Position numbers and translations under genes: made by a program. The notes beneath the pieces are model-generated. The model had not been told where the DNA came from. It ran no database searches and saw only the letters and a program-made list of their open reading frames with translations. From UBA6168 sp964508135 (GTDB lineage: Bacteria; Bacteroidota; Bacteroidia; Chitinophagales; Saprospiraceae), in NCBI GenBank assembly GCA_964508135.1, contig CAZDSU010000033.1, positions 1-64,000 on the forward strand: DNA of 64,000 nucleotides, given 5' to 3'. Below are positions 26,735-35,283 of this stretch, piece by piece; the first letter of the stretch is position 1, and the number at the start of each line of letters is the position of its first letter.

Positions 26735-27736
26735 ATGAAAGTTGCAGTTGTTGGAGCCACCGGCCTGGTCGGCACAGTCATGCTGGAAGTGTTGCAGGAG
26801 CGCAAGTTCCCGGTAACGGAATTTTTGCCCGTGGCCTCGGAGCGTTCCGTGGGCAAGCTCATCCATTTTTATGGCAAGGAGTACGCCATTGTAAGCATGG
26901 AGGCCGCCATCGCCGCCCGCCCTGACGTGGCCATCTTCTCCGCTGGCGGCACCACCTCCAAGGAGTGGGCGCCCCGTTTCGCCGAGGTCGGTACCACGGT
27001 CATAGACAACTCCTCGGCTTGGCGCATGGACCCCACGAAGAAGCTCGTCGTGCCGGAGGTGAACGCCCACGTGCTCACGCCAGCCGACAAAATCATCGCC
27101 AACCCCAACTGCTCGACCATCCAAATGGTAGTGGCGCTGGAGCCGCTGCACAAGGCTTTCCAAATAAAAAGGGTGGTCGTTTCCACCTACCAGAGCATCA
27201 CTGGCACGGGCGTGAAGGCCGTGAAGCAGTACCAACTGGAGCAAAAAGGCTTCAAACCAGAACCCGAGGAGATGGCCTACAAGTACCAGATTTTCGAGAA
27301 CTGCCTGCCGCATATTGACGTCTTCACCGAAAACGGCTACACCAAGGAAGAGATGAAAATGGTGAACGAGACTAAAAAAATCATGGGCGACGACAGCATC
27401 GCCGTGACTGCCACCACTGTGCGAGTGCCCGTGCTGGGCGGCCACTCCGAGAGTGTGAACGTCGAGTTCGAGCGGCCCTACGAGCTGGCCGAGGTGCGCC
27501 ACCTGCTCGAAACCGCCCCCGGCATCGTCGTCGTGGACGACGTGGACAATTTCCAATATCCCATGCCGCTGTTCTCCCGCCACAAGGACGAGGTTTTCGT
27601 GGGCCGCATCCGCCGGGACGAGAGCATCGCCAATGGCCTCAACCTCTGGATCGTCGCAGACAACCTGCGGAAGGGCGCTGCCACGAATGCCGTGCAGATT
27701 GCGGAGTATTTGGCGGGGAAGGGGTGGATTGGATAG
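26735..27736 (+). CDS. asd: Aspartate-semialdehyde dehydrogenase
   Basis: Reduces aspartyl phosphate to aspartate semialdehyde with NADPH. This is the branch point to lysine/diaminopimelate, threonine and methionine. The 333-residue product has the nucleotide-binding GATGLVG at 8-14, the catalytic cysteine in NPNCSTIQM and the active-site histidine region VPVLGGHSESVNVEF. The length is normal for the family. ATG 26735 is clear (MKVAVVGATG). The long open frame upstream to 26225 is antisense to the neighbouring barrel gene and not coding. No other lysine-pathway genes are adjacent. Confidence 0.96.
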   Translation: MKVAVVGATGLVGTVMLEVLQERKFPVTEFLPVASERSVGKLIHFYGKEYAIVSMEAAIAARPDVAIFSAGGTTSKEWAPRFAEVGTTVIDNSSAWRMDPTKKLVVPEVNAHVLTPADKIIANPNCSTIQMVVALEPLHKAFQIKRVVVSTYQSITGTGVKAVKQYQLEQKGFKPEPEEMAYKYQIFENCLPHIDVFTENGYTKEEMKMVNETKKIMGDDSIAVTATTVRVPVLGGHSESVNVEFERPYELAEVRHLLETAPGIVVVDDVDNFQYPMPLFSRHKDEVFVGRIRRDESIANGLNLWIVADNLRKGAATNAVQIAEYLAGKGWIG

Positions 27737-27785
27737 GCGTTGGCTTTTATGCTCAAAATTTTTATCTTCGTAAAAAATAACAGCC

Positions 27786-28031
27786 ATGATATCAACTGCA
27801 TTGACAAGCCGAATCGAAATGCTTCCGTCCGAACTTCAGCAGCAAGTCGCTGATTTCGTGGATTTTCTGCTTTTCAAGCACCGAACTGGTAAACGACCAA
27901 TGTCAGAAGAATTTACGGAGGAGCAAAAAGAGGAGCTAACCCGGTTGTGGAGCGAATACATAGACAACCCGAACGACATAATCACTGTGGAAGCTTCGGA
28001 GACCGAAACCAAGGCGAAGTATGTCATATAA
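27786..28031 (+). CDS. DUF2281/VapB-like antitoxin
   Basis: A small 81-residue protein, MISTALTSRIEMLPSELQQQ..., with the hydrophobic helix pattern VADFVDFLLFKHR typical of DUF2281 antitoxins and an acidic C-terminal half. It would bind and neutralise a co-encoded toxin. The next gene, a RelE/ParE-like toxin, overlaps it by 11 bases, as in many toxin-antitoxin operons, but is broken. The antitoxin reading frame itself is intact and may now be free-standing. Confidence 0.7.
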   Translation: MISTALTSRIEMLPSELQQQVADFVDFLLFKHRTGKRPMSEEFTEEQKEELTRLWSEYIDNPNDIITVEASETETKAKYVI

Positions 28032-28328
28032 TATTGTGCTAAAAAAAAGCGCATCAGTCGCTTTGGGAAGCAATGGATTGGTACGAAGGGCAGTCAAAGG
28101 GCTTAGGTTCCGAACTCAGCCAAGAATTTTATGATTACGCTTAAAAAGCTGAATGAAAACCCTCAACGTTTCATGGTAGTTTTTGCCCCATTCCGCAGGG
28201 TCTTGCTCAAGCGTTTTCCCTACAAAATTGTATTTGCAATTGATGAGCCACACCAAAGAGTTGTGGTGGCGGCACTTTGGCATGTAAAACGAAATTCCGA
28301 AGCGTTGGAGAAACTGCTGAAAAAATAA
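28021..28328 (+). pseudogene. RelE/ParE-family toxin, two frameshifts
   Basis: The start codon at 28021 overlaps the antitoxin stop and reads MSYNIVLKKSASVAL. One surplus base near 28062 moves the protein to the frame EAMDWYEGQSKGLGSELSQE...YDYA. A second surplus base near 28139 moves it to KKLNENPQRFMVVF...VVAALWHVKR, ending at 28328. The three pieces together give a full ParE-type toxin of about 100 residues. With two frameshifts the gene should not make an active toxin. Confidence 0.8.
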
Positions 28329-28348
28329 ACAGGATTCAATTCTTCATT

Positions 28349-29791
28349 TTGACAAAAATCCAAAACTACATCAACGGCCAACTCGCCCCCGCCCTCGGTG
28401 GCGGCTGGCTCGACAACTACGAACCCGGCACCGGGCAAGTCTATTCCCAAATCCCCGACTCCGACGCTGCCGATGTGCAAGCCGCCGTGAACGCTGCCGA
28501 AGCAGCTTTTCCAGCTTGGTCGAGCTGTGGGGTGAACGAGCGCTACCGAATCCTGCACCGCATCGCTGACCTCATCGAGGAGCGATTGGAAGCGTTTGCG
28601 CAAGCGGAAAGTAGGGACAGCGGAAAGGCCATCACCACCGCCCGCACGGTGGACATCCCACGGGCGCAGGCCAATATCCGTTTCTTTGCAACGGCCATCC
28701 TGCACTTCGGGGCGGAGTCGCACCAGATGGAGGGGCAGGCGGTGAACTACACCTTGCGCCAACCAATTGGTGTGGTTGGCTGCATCTCACCCTGGAATTT
28801 GCCACTCTACCTTTTTACCTGGAAAATAGCGCCAGCGCTCGCCGCTGGCAACTGCGTGGTGGCCAAGCCCTCCGAACTGACGCCGATGACGGCTTTTTTG
28901 CTGGCGCAAACCTGCATCGAAGCGGGACTGCCTGCTGGTGTGCTCAACATCGTCCACGGCCTTGGCCCCAAGGCGGGGCAGGCCATTGTGGAACACCCAA
29001 AAACGAAAGCCATCAGCTTCACGGGCGGCACGTCCACAGGGCGCATCCTCGCCCGCACGGCTGCACCGATGTTCAAAAAACTGTCGCTGGAACTCGGAGG
29101 AAAAAATCCGAACATCATTTTCGCCGACTGCAATTTTGAGGAGGCGGTGAGCACCACCGTGCGCTCCAGCTTCGCCAACAACGGCCAAATTTGCCTCTGC
29201 GGCTCCAGGATTTACATCGAAAGAAAAATCTACGACCAATTCAGGGACGAACTGGTGCGCCGTGTCAAGGCACTGAAAACGGGCGACCCCAGCGACCCCG
29301 AAAACGACCTCGGTGCCCTCGTGAGCGAGCAGCACCGGGAGAAGGTGATGAGTTACTTAGAAATTGCGAAGCAAGAAGGAGGCACCATCCTTTGCGGCGG
29401 AGAAATCGTCAGCCCGGCTGGCAAATTGTCGGGCGGCTACTACCTCAGTCCAGCGGTCATCGAAGGACTGCCGAACGATTGCCGCACCAACCAGGAGGAG
29501 ATTTTCGGGCCAGTGGTCACGCTCCAGCTCTTCGATACGGAGGAGGAAGCCCTCGCACTCGCCAACGGCACGGAGTACGGCCTCGCTGCCACGCTCTGGA
29601 CGCAGGACATCAGTCGAGCGACCCGCATGGCCGAGCGCCTGCAATCGGGCATCGTCTGGATAAACTGTTGGATGTTGCGGGACTTGCGGACGCCCTTCGG
29701 CGGTGTGAAAAGCTCCGGTGTGGGTCGGGAAGGTGGCGTGGAGGCGCTGCGTTTTTTTACAGAAGCGAAGAATGTTTGTGTGAAGTATTGA
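28349..29791 (+). CDS. Aldehyde dehydrogenase (ALDH8 / 2-aminomuconic semialdehyde dehydrogenase-like)
   Basis: NAD(P)-dependent oxidation of an aldehyde to an acid. The 480-residue product (from the TTG at 28349) has the NAD-binding segment PWNLPLYLFTWKIAPALAAG, catalytic Glu248 in LSLELGGKNP and catalytic Cys282 in NNGQICLCGS. The sequence resembles the ALDH8 group, which oxidises 2-aminomuconic or hydroxymuconic semialdehyde in tryptophan or aromatic breakdown. That assignment is by family resemblance, since no pathway genes are nearby. No ATG gives a family-like N-terminus (TKIQNYINGQ), so TTG is the likely start. The start lies 20 bases after the toxin remnant. Confidence 0.88.
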   Translation: MTKIQNYINGQLAPALGGGWLDNYEPGTGQVYSQIPDSDAADVQAAVNAAEAAFPAWSSCGVNERYRILHRIADLIEERLEAFAQAESRDSGKAITTARTVDIPRAQANIRFFATAILHFGAESHQMEGQAVNYTLRQPIGVVGCISPWNLPLYLFTWKIAPALAAGNCVVAKPSELTPMTAFLLAQTCIEAGLPAGVLNIVHGLGPKAGQAIVEHPKTKAISFTGGTSTGRILARTAAPMFKKLSLELGGKNPNIIFADCNFEEAVSTTVRSSFANNGQICLCGSRIYIERKIYDQFRDELVRRVKALKTGDPSDPENDLGALVSEQHREKVMSYLEIAKQEGGTILCGGEIVSPAGKLSGGYYLSPAVIEGLPNDCRTNQEEIFGPVVTLQLFDTEEEALALANGTEYGLAATLWTQDISRATRMAERLQSGIVWINCWMLRDLRTPFGGVKSSGVGREGGVEALRFFTEAKNVCVKY

Positions 29792-29934
29792 GGCAATGGG
29801 CTGCGGAAAACAAGGTTTTTAAAGGAAGGGTGTGATGGATGGGGTGGGGTGTTTTATTGGTAAAAAAAGGTTGATGAGGGGACAGAAGAGAAGAAAAATT
29901 AAGGTATTCTTTTTTCAGAATAGGCTGTATGAAG

Positions 29935-31059
29935 TTAGTTGGATAGAATGAGGTCAACCTCTCCAGGTTTCTTGGACTTGTCACCGAATAATTCAGTTTG
30001 GGTCTTGGAATGGAAAGGTTTCGAGAATTCTTCAAGTTTGTGCTTTGGAAAGCACTGTTTTAGCACCTCTCTTGTTGTATCCAGTGTATATTGACGGGCA
30101 TCAGTCCTTATATAAATGACACTATTTTCTTTCATTAAGCTAGCAGATTGAGAAAATACGTCAACGAGCAGGTCTTTGTATTTTTCCTTTGACATGAACC
30201 TGCCTTTGTGCTTGTGGCTGTCATAGGCGGGTGAAGGAACGCCACCCAACATCCAAAGCCTCAGCCACTGGTCAGCATGATAGTTTGTTACCGAGTAATA
30301 GGGAGGCGAAGTGAAAAGCAGCGAAAAGCTTTGAGCGCTTGGTGAAAACTCACCCTTAAGCTTGGCCAATTCAACAGTGCTATCGCCAAAAATAATCTTG
30401 CTCTCTTCCCCTTTGGGTATCCCCTTGCCATAGCGCCATTTAATTTTTCCCAAGACAAAATCCAATGGGTTAATCTCCGGTGGCTTTTCCATTTTTTTCT
30501 CACGCCACCAATTCACGGAATACTCTGGCCCCATCGCCTTGGTTTGGCGCATTTGGTTTGATAGTCCCTCCCCCAATTTCCCATGCAAAAAAACCAAGAT
30601 TATCCCCATCAGGGTGGCATCCACGTTGTCTTGCTGCCAGTCCAATTCGCTCCGACAAGCCAACAAAAATTGAAGCACTTCCTTGCAGTAACAATAGTGG
30701 AAAAAGGTAGGCAGGCTTTTTATCAACTTTGAATAGTTGGTTCTTGCATCATAGATTTGACGAAGCCTTGTTTCAACTGCTTCTGGGTCGGCGGGATTCA
30801 ATTTCACCTTCCCATAGAGCCAGCCAACGGGGTTAATCTCAATGCCAACCCCCTTTCGGCCAAGCATGCTTGCTGCATAGATGCTTGAACAGCGGCCAGC
30901 GAAAGGGTCGAGCACGGATTCTCCCTTGGATGAGAACTTGTTGACTACATCAAACGCAAACTCGATAGGGAACATAGCGTAGTATGGCCCGAAGGTTGCC
31001 CACCGTGCCTCTGCGGTGCTGTGGCCTTTCAAATTTCCAATCTCTTCAAGAGTTTGCAT
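29935..31059 (-). CDS. SPPY-motif DNA methyltransferase (N4-cytosine/N6-adenine type)
   Basis: Site-specific DNA methyltransferase of 374 residues. The SAM-binding motif I is DPFAGRCSS at 51-59, followed by a motif II-like GVGIEINP. The catalytic motif IV is TSPPYYS at 250-256; SPPY is typical of N4-cytosine enzymes and some N6-adenine ones. A helical insert (about 100-220) lies between them and could hold target recognition. It is transcribed away from a ParB-like gene and a putative nuclease gene, with a promoter in the 148-base gap. All three genes are A/T-rich compared with their neighbours. The likely role is the protective methylase of a restriction-like cassette (inference). Confidence 0.85.
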   Translation of the reverse strand: MQTLEEIGNLKGHSTAEARWATFGPYYAMFPIEFAFDVVNKFSSKGESVLDPFAGRCSSIYAASMLGRKGVGIEINPVGWLYGKVKLNPADPEAVETRLRQIYDARTNYSKLIKSLPTFFHYCYCKEVLQFLLACRSELDWQQDNVDATLMGIILVFLHGKLGEGLSNQMRQTKAMGPEYSVNWWREKKMEKPPEINPLDFVLGKIKWRYGKGIPKGEESKIIFGDSTVELAKLKGEFSPSAQSFSLLFTSPPYYSVTNYHADQWLRLWMLGGVPSPAYDSHKHKGRFMSKEKYKDLLVDVFSQSASLMKENSVIYIRTDARQYTLDTTREVLKQCFPKHKLEEFSKPFHSKTQTELFGDKSKKPGEVDLILSN

Positions 31060-31109
31060 CGGGGAATAGTGAATTTTGATTTTTTTTAGACCTTAGCATC
31101 TAAAAGGCG

Positions 31110-31140
31110 CAAAGTTAGCGCTTCTGCGACAGTTTTCAAG
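31110..31140 (-). promoter_or_regulatory. Probable promoter of the methyltransferase gene
   Basis: On the minus strand CTTG (31137-31140), exactly 19 bases, then TAACTTTG (31110-31117). The -7 box is a perfect TAnnTTTG match and the -33 box differs by one base. The start codon is 51 bases downstream. Confidence 0.5.
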
Positions 31141-31207
31141 GTTATTGATTTGAATTGGGGCCATCAGCAATCGGTAAAGCCCAAGTTCGAAGAGATTTCA
31201 ACAATCA

Positions 31208-32332
31208 ATGCTTATGACACCGGAAATAGTGCCGATAAAAATTGACGACTTGCTTTTTGATTACCAAAACCCACGACTAAGTGAATTTGGCATCAATTCG
31301 AAAACTACTCAAGATGAGATGCTCGTCAAGTTGTGGGATGTAATGGGGGCTGAAGAAATCTACTACTCCATCGCAGCAAGTGGGTTCTTTCAGCATGAGC
31401 CATTAATCGTTGTTAAGAACCCAAAAGGTAATAAATACATAGTCATTGAAGGTAATCGCCGATTGGCCGCAATAAAAGCAATCAAAACCCCCAACTTTAT
31501 TGAAGAGCATGGATCTGCTGATTTACCATCAATAACTCCAGCAGTAAAAGCAAGCCTAAATACTATTCCCTGCCTTGAAAAATCAAGAGAGGACGCGTGG
31601 AGATTTATTGGGTTCAAACACGTAAATGGGCCGTTGAAATGGGGTGGCTATGCCAAGGCAAGGTTTATCGCACAAGTCAAGAATGATTATGGCCTATCAA
31701 TAGGTGAAATTGCAAAGCAGATAGGAGACACGACAAAAATCGCTTCAAAATTATACCAGGCATTTATGGTAGTAGAGCAAGCAGAAAAAGCAAAGATTTT
31801 TGATCGTGATGATGTCCCCTCTGACCGATTGTATTTCTCTCACCTCTATAATGGCCTTAACCATACTAACATACAAGAATTTATTGGCCTTAAAAAATTT
31901 AATGAGGATGAGAAAGAGTTAGTGCCGGAGGGAAAAATTAAGGAGCTGGGCGAGTTGTTAACATGGATGTTTGGAAGTGAAAAAAACAAGGCCAATCCCT
32001 TGATTGTCAGCCAAAATCCGGATTTGAAATATTTGAGCAAAGCCTTAAGCAATAGTGAGTCAATCGCCGCCTTGAGAGCAAATCAACCTTTGTTTGTTGC
32101 TTATGAACTAAGCCGACCTGATGAAGACAAGTTTGAAGAAAGTTTGAATGAAGCAAAAAGGGCTTTGTACGACGTACAAAAATACCTTGCTACTGGATTC
32201 GATGGAAAAAATCGAGAGCAGGTGGAAACTGCTCTTTCTATTGCTGACATGGCTGATGAGGTTTTTAGGAGAATGAAAAATAAATTTAATGAAGACTCTC
32301 TAAGGCAACCCAAAAACAGAACTATAGGCTAA
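31208..32332 (+). CDS. ParB/Srx-fold domain protein of a putative defence cassette
   Basis: A 374-residue cytoplasmic protein. Residues about 5-110 form a ParB N-terminal-like domain: IKIDDLLFDYQNPR, then GFFQHEPLIVVK and YIVIEGNRRLAAIKAI. The EGNRR at 81-85 corresponds to the nucleotide-binding GERR motif of ParB proteins. A helix-turn-helix-like segment follows (LSIGEIAKQIGDTTKIASKL, about 165-184). The C-terminal half is unassigned. It is not a chromosome-partitioning ParB, because there is no ParA and the C-terminal dimer domain differs. Its stop codon overlaps the start of the putative nuclease gene (TAATG), so the two are translationally coupled. Possible roles are DNA sensing or NTP-dependent control of the nuclease. 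Confidence 0.7.
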   Translation: MLMTPEIVPIKIDDLLFDYQNPRLSEFGINSKTTQDEMLVKLWDVMGAEEIYYSIAASGFFQHEPLIVVKNPKGNKYIVIEGNRRLAAIKAIKTPNFIEEHGSADLPSITPAVKASLNTIPCLEKSREDAWRFIGFKHVNGPLKWGGYAKARFIAQVKNDYGLSIGEIAKQIGDTTKIASKLYQAFMVVEQAEKAKIFDRDDVPSDRLYFSHLYNGLNHTNIQEFIGLKKFNEDEKELVPEGKIKELGELLTWMFGSEKNKANPLIVSQNPDLKYLSKALSNSESIAALRANQPLFVAYELSRPDEDKFEESLNEAKRALYDVQKYLATGFDGKNREQVETALSIADMADEVFRRMKNKFNEDSLRQPKNRTIG

Positions 32333-33270
32333 TGTTTAAACTACCTGACAAATTTCCTAGTTCAAGGGATGATGTGCATGAGTTAGCCGACTCCTATGAA
32401 TACAACTGTCTTTTGAGCAAAGATGGAGGGACGCCCTTCCACCATGTCTTTCGAGCAGCTTCCATTGCCGATGATGAACTGAAAGCAGAAGGCATTGAGG
32501 ATGAAGACGATGATTTCAATGGTGATAGATTGAATGAAGTATGCATTGAAATTCTTCGAAGAAAACAAGCGTGCAGTGGTAACTATCCATTTTTGCTTGA
32601 AGATAGGGGGCGTAGGTTAAAGTTAAGCCTACTTGAAAATGATTGGTCGGCCATTGTTTATACCTATTTACTGCTTGCAACTCGCTTGAATATGACAAAG
32701 GATAGGGTTCATGCTCAAGTTGATGGAACACTTCTTTTTGAGAAATTCTCTGCTCAAGTAGCTAAAAACTATTGGGGCGAAAGGGCAGGTAGTAAAGTTT
32801 TTGGTACAGCAGCTACAGGTGAAGGATTCGAAAGTAAAATAACAGATTTGTGTAAAAGCATCGGAGAGGGACAGGGATTCAAAAGTAAAAATAAGTCTCG
32901 ACCAACAGAAAAAGACGCCAAACTTGATGTAGTTGTCTGGAAAGGCTTTAATGATGAAAACCCTGCTAAACTAATTGGTTTTGGTCAGTGCAAAACTGGT
33001 ACGCATTGGGAGGATGAACTTTCACAACTGCAACCTGAAGTATTTTGTGATAGTTGGTTTGAAGACCCACTGGTAGTAAAGCCTGTTCGCTTGTTTTTTA
33101 TAACAGATTCTTTTCCGGTTGACAAATGGTTTAGTAAAGCCAGAAGCGCAGGGATAATTTTTGACCGCTTTAGAATAATGGATTTCTTGCCCACAGACAA
33201 AGACGAGCTATTGGAATATCAAATCAGAACTTGGGTTGCCTCAGCATTAACCTACTTAAAGGCCGCATAA
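32332..33270 (+). CDS. Putative PD-(D/E)xK nuclease (Mrr-like core), function unproven
   Basis: A 312-residue protein without a signal peptide or membrane segment. Near residues 195-222 it shows KDAKLDVVVWK...LIGFGQCKTG. An aspartate (D199) on one strand and Q-x-K (Q219, K221) on the next match the PD-(D/E)xK nuclease pattern in its Mrr-like variant with Gln. An upstream acidic helix (FESKITDLCKSIG) fits the first core helix. The N-terminal 150 residues are helical and unassigned. Together with the coupled ParB-like gene and the divergent DNA methyltransferase, it is a candidate restriction effector. I could not identify a named family. Confidence 0.6.
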   Translation: MFKLPDKFPSSRDDVHELADSYEYNCLLSKDGGTPFHHVFRAASIADDELKAEGIEDEDDDFNGDRLNEVCIEILRRKQACSGNYPFLLEDRGRRLKLSLLENDWSAIVYTYLLLATRLNMTKDRVHAQVDGTLLFEKFSAQVAKNYWGERAGSKVFGTAATGEGFESKITDLCKSIGEGQGFKSKNKSRPTEKDAKLDVVVWKGFNDENPAKLIGFGQCKTGTHWEDELSQLQPEVFCDSWFEDPLVVKPVRLFFITDSFPVDKWFSKARSAGIIFDRFRIMDFLPTDKDELLEYQIRTWVASALTYLKAA

Positions 33271-33271
33271 C

Positions 33272-35164
33272 TCAATACGCTCTCTCATCTTTCCCCTCTA
33301 TGTAATTGACAAAAGCCCGGTTCACCACTTTGTTGCCGCCGGGTGTGGGGTAGTCACCGGAGAAATACCAGTCGCCTAGGTGGTCTGGACAGGCGTTGTG
33401 CAGGCCTTCGAGGCTTTGGTAGATGACCTCCACGGCGGGTGTGATGCCTTTTGGCGTGACGATTTCGGCGATTTTCTGGCTGATTTCGTCAGCGGTGAAA
33501 TGGGCGTACAGGGACTGCACTTCGTTTTTCATTTCTTCCTTTGGCAAATTGAGCTGTGCCTTGCAGCGCTCGTAGGTTTCGTTGAGCAAGTGCGTCTGGT
33601 TGGTGTCCTTGAGCAGCTCGACGAGGGCACGGAAGGCCACGAAGTCCTTCATCTTTGACATGTCAATGCCGTAGCAGTCGGGGTAGCGGATTTGTGGGGC
33701 ACTGCTCACAATGATGATTTTCTTTGGGCGCAGGCGGGCGACGATGCGGATGATGCTCTCCTTCAGCGTGGTGCCCCGCACGATGCTGTCGTCGAGGAGC
33801 ACGAGGGTATCCTCCTCGTTGCGGACGAGGCCGTAGGTAACGTCGTAGCCGTGCGTGACCATCTCGCCACGGGATGCGTCGTCGGCGATGAAGGTGCGCA
33901 GCTTGGCGTCCTTGTGTACCAGTTTTTCGACCCGTGGGGTGAGGGCGAGTATTTTTTGGAGTGCTTCTGTGGAGGGGTTTTCGCCGAGGTCCTTTATTTT
34001 TTGCAGCTTGATTTCGTTCAGGCGTTTTTCAATGCCTTTTACCAAGCCAAAAAAGGCGCTTTCGGCGGTGTTTGGCACAAAGGAAAAGACGGTGCGCTCG
34101 ATGTCGTAGTCAACGGCTTCGAGCACAGCGGTGGTAAGCTGGTCGCCGAGTTGCTGGCGTTCGGTATAAATGTCCCGGTCGTTGCCACGGGAGAAGTAGA
34201 TGCGCTCGAAGGAGCAGGATTTTCGTTCAACGGGGTCTGCGAATGGCAGTTCACTGACGATCCCGTTGCGCTTGATGATGAGGGCGTGGCCGGGCTTTAT
34301 CTCTTGTATTTTGGAGAAATGCACATCAAACGCCGTCTGGATGGGCGCCCGCTCTGAGGTGACCACCACCACTTCATCGTCCTGGTAGTAGAAAGCTGGG
34401 CGGATGCCGTGGGGGTCACGCATTACGAAGGCATCGCCGTGGCCGGTCATGCCGGCCATGGTGTAGCCGCCATCGAAGCGCTTGGTGGCCCGCTGGAGCA
34501 AGCGCTGAACATCGAGGTTGTCGAAAATAAGCTCGTTGATTTCGAGGTCGGAGAGGCCGTCGGGCTTGTGCCAGGTGTAGAGGCGCTGCACCTCGTCGTC
34601 GAGGAAGTGTCCGATTTTTTCGAGCACGGTGACGGTGTCGGTCTGCTCCATGGGGTACTGGCCGAGTTCGACGAGTTCCTGAAAAAGCTCGTCCACGTTG
34701 GTCAGGTTGAAATTGCCAGCGATGACTAGGGTGCGCTGTATCCAGTTGCTCTTGCGGATGAAGGGGTGTACGTTCTTGACGCTGTTGGCGCCGTGGGTGC
34801 CGTAGCGGAGGTGTCCGAGCATCAGTTCGCCGGTGAAGGGGGTGTTCTCCTTGAGCCAAACGGCGTCCTTGAGTTGGCTTTTTTTGAGGTGGTTGAAGTT
34901 GTCATACACCTCCTCGAAGATGGTCTGGATGGAATTGTTGCCGCTGCAGCGCTTGCGGTGGATGATCTTTGTGCCGGGGCGGCTGTTGAGCTTGACGGTA
35001 GCGATACCTGCGCCATCTTGCCCCCGGTTGCGCTGTTTTTCCATCAACAGGTGCAGCTTGTTGATGCCGTAGAGGGCAGTGCCGTACTTCTCGACGTAAT
35101 AATTTAGGGGTTTTAGCAGGCGAATCATTGCGATGCCGCACTCGTGTTTGATAAAATCACTCAT
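33272..35164 (-). CDS. purF: Amidophosphoribosyltransferase
   Basis: First committed step of purine synthesis: PRPP plus glutamine gives 5-phosphoribosylamine. The 630-residue product has an N-terminal class II glutamine amidotransferase domain. Its nucleophile cysteine follows a short propeptide (C9 in MSDFIKHECGIAMI), and RNRGQDGAGIA and GHLRYGTHG are visible. The C-terminal phosphoribosyltransferase domain carries the PRPP loop LVLLDDSIVRGTTLKESI. At 630 residues it is longer than the usual 450-510, with extra sequence around 385-440 and at the C-terminus. Start ATG 35164 fits the propeptide rule; an upstream start would add 18 residues from a repeat-like leader. It ends 2 bases from the nuclease gene on the opposite strand. 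Confidence 0.9.
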   Translation of the reverse strand: MSDFIKHECGIAMIRLLKPLNYYVEKYGTALYGINKLHLLMEKQRNRGQDGAGIATVKLNSRPGTKIIHRKRCSGNNSIQTIFEEVYDNFNHLKKSQLKDAVWLKENTPFTGELMLGHLRYGTHGANSVKNVHPFIRKSNWIQRTLVIAGNFNLTNVDELFQELVELGQYPMEQTDTVTVLEKIGHFLDDEVQRLYTWHKPDGLSDLEINELIFDNLDVQRLLQRATKRFDGGYTMAGMTGHGDAFVMRDPHGIRPAFYYQDDEVVVVTSERAPIQTAFDVHFSKIQEIKPGHALIIKRNGIVSELPFADPVERKSCSFERIYFSRGNDRDIYTERQQLGDQLTTAVLEAVDYDIERTVFSFVPNTAESAFFGLVKGIEKRLNEIKLQKIKDLGENPSTEALQKILALTPRVEKLVHKDAKLRTFIADDASRGEMVTHGYDVTYGLVRNEEDTLVLLDDSIVRGTTLKESIIRIVARLRPKKIIIVSSAPQIRYPDCYGIDMSKMKDFVAFRALVELLKDTNQTHLLNETYERCKAQLNLPKEEMKNEVQSLYAHFTADEISQKIAEIVTPKGITPAVEVIYQSLEGLHNACPDHLGDWYFSGDYPTPGGNKVVNRAFVNYIEGKDERAY

Positions 35165-35225
35165 TTTTGCAGTTGAATGTTGGCTTTTGGTATTTAGCTT
35201 TTGGCTATTGGCCACCAACGAGCCA

Positions 35226-35257
35226 CAAAGGTAAGCTGAAAAGAAATTCAGCCCAAA
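35226..35257 (-). promoter_or_regulatory. Bacteroidota-type promoter of purF
   Basis: On the minus strand TTTG (35254-35257), 20 bases, then TACCTTTG (35226-35233). Both boxes are perfect. The start codon is 62 bases further on, after a leader with ttttggc words. Confidence 0.65.
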
Positions 35258-35283
35258 CGGAATAAAACACTCATTTTAACATC

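Noticed and set aside
29757..30035. A 92-residue minus-strand frame at the end of the methyltransferase gene
   Set aside because: It overlaps the methyltransferase in another frame and has low-complexity residues, and the gene itself ends cleanly at 29935.
31208..32332. Chromosome- or plasmid-partitioning ParB
   Set aside because: There is no ParA neighbour and no parS-like cluster, and the C-terminal half does not look like the ParB dimer domain. The neighbours are a DNA methyltransferase and a putative nuclease.
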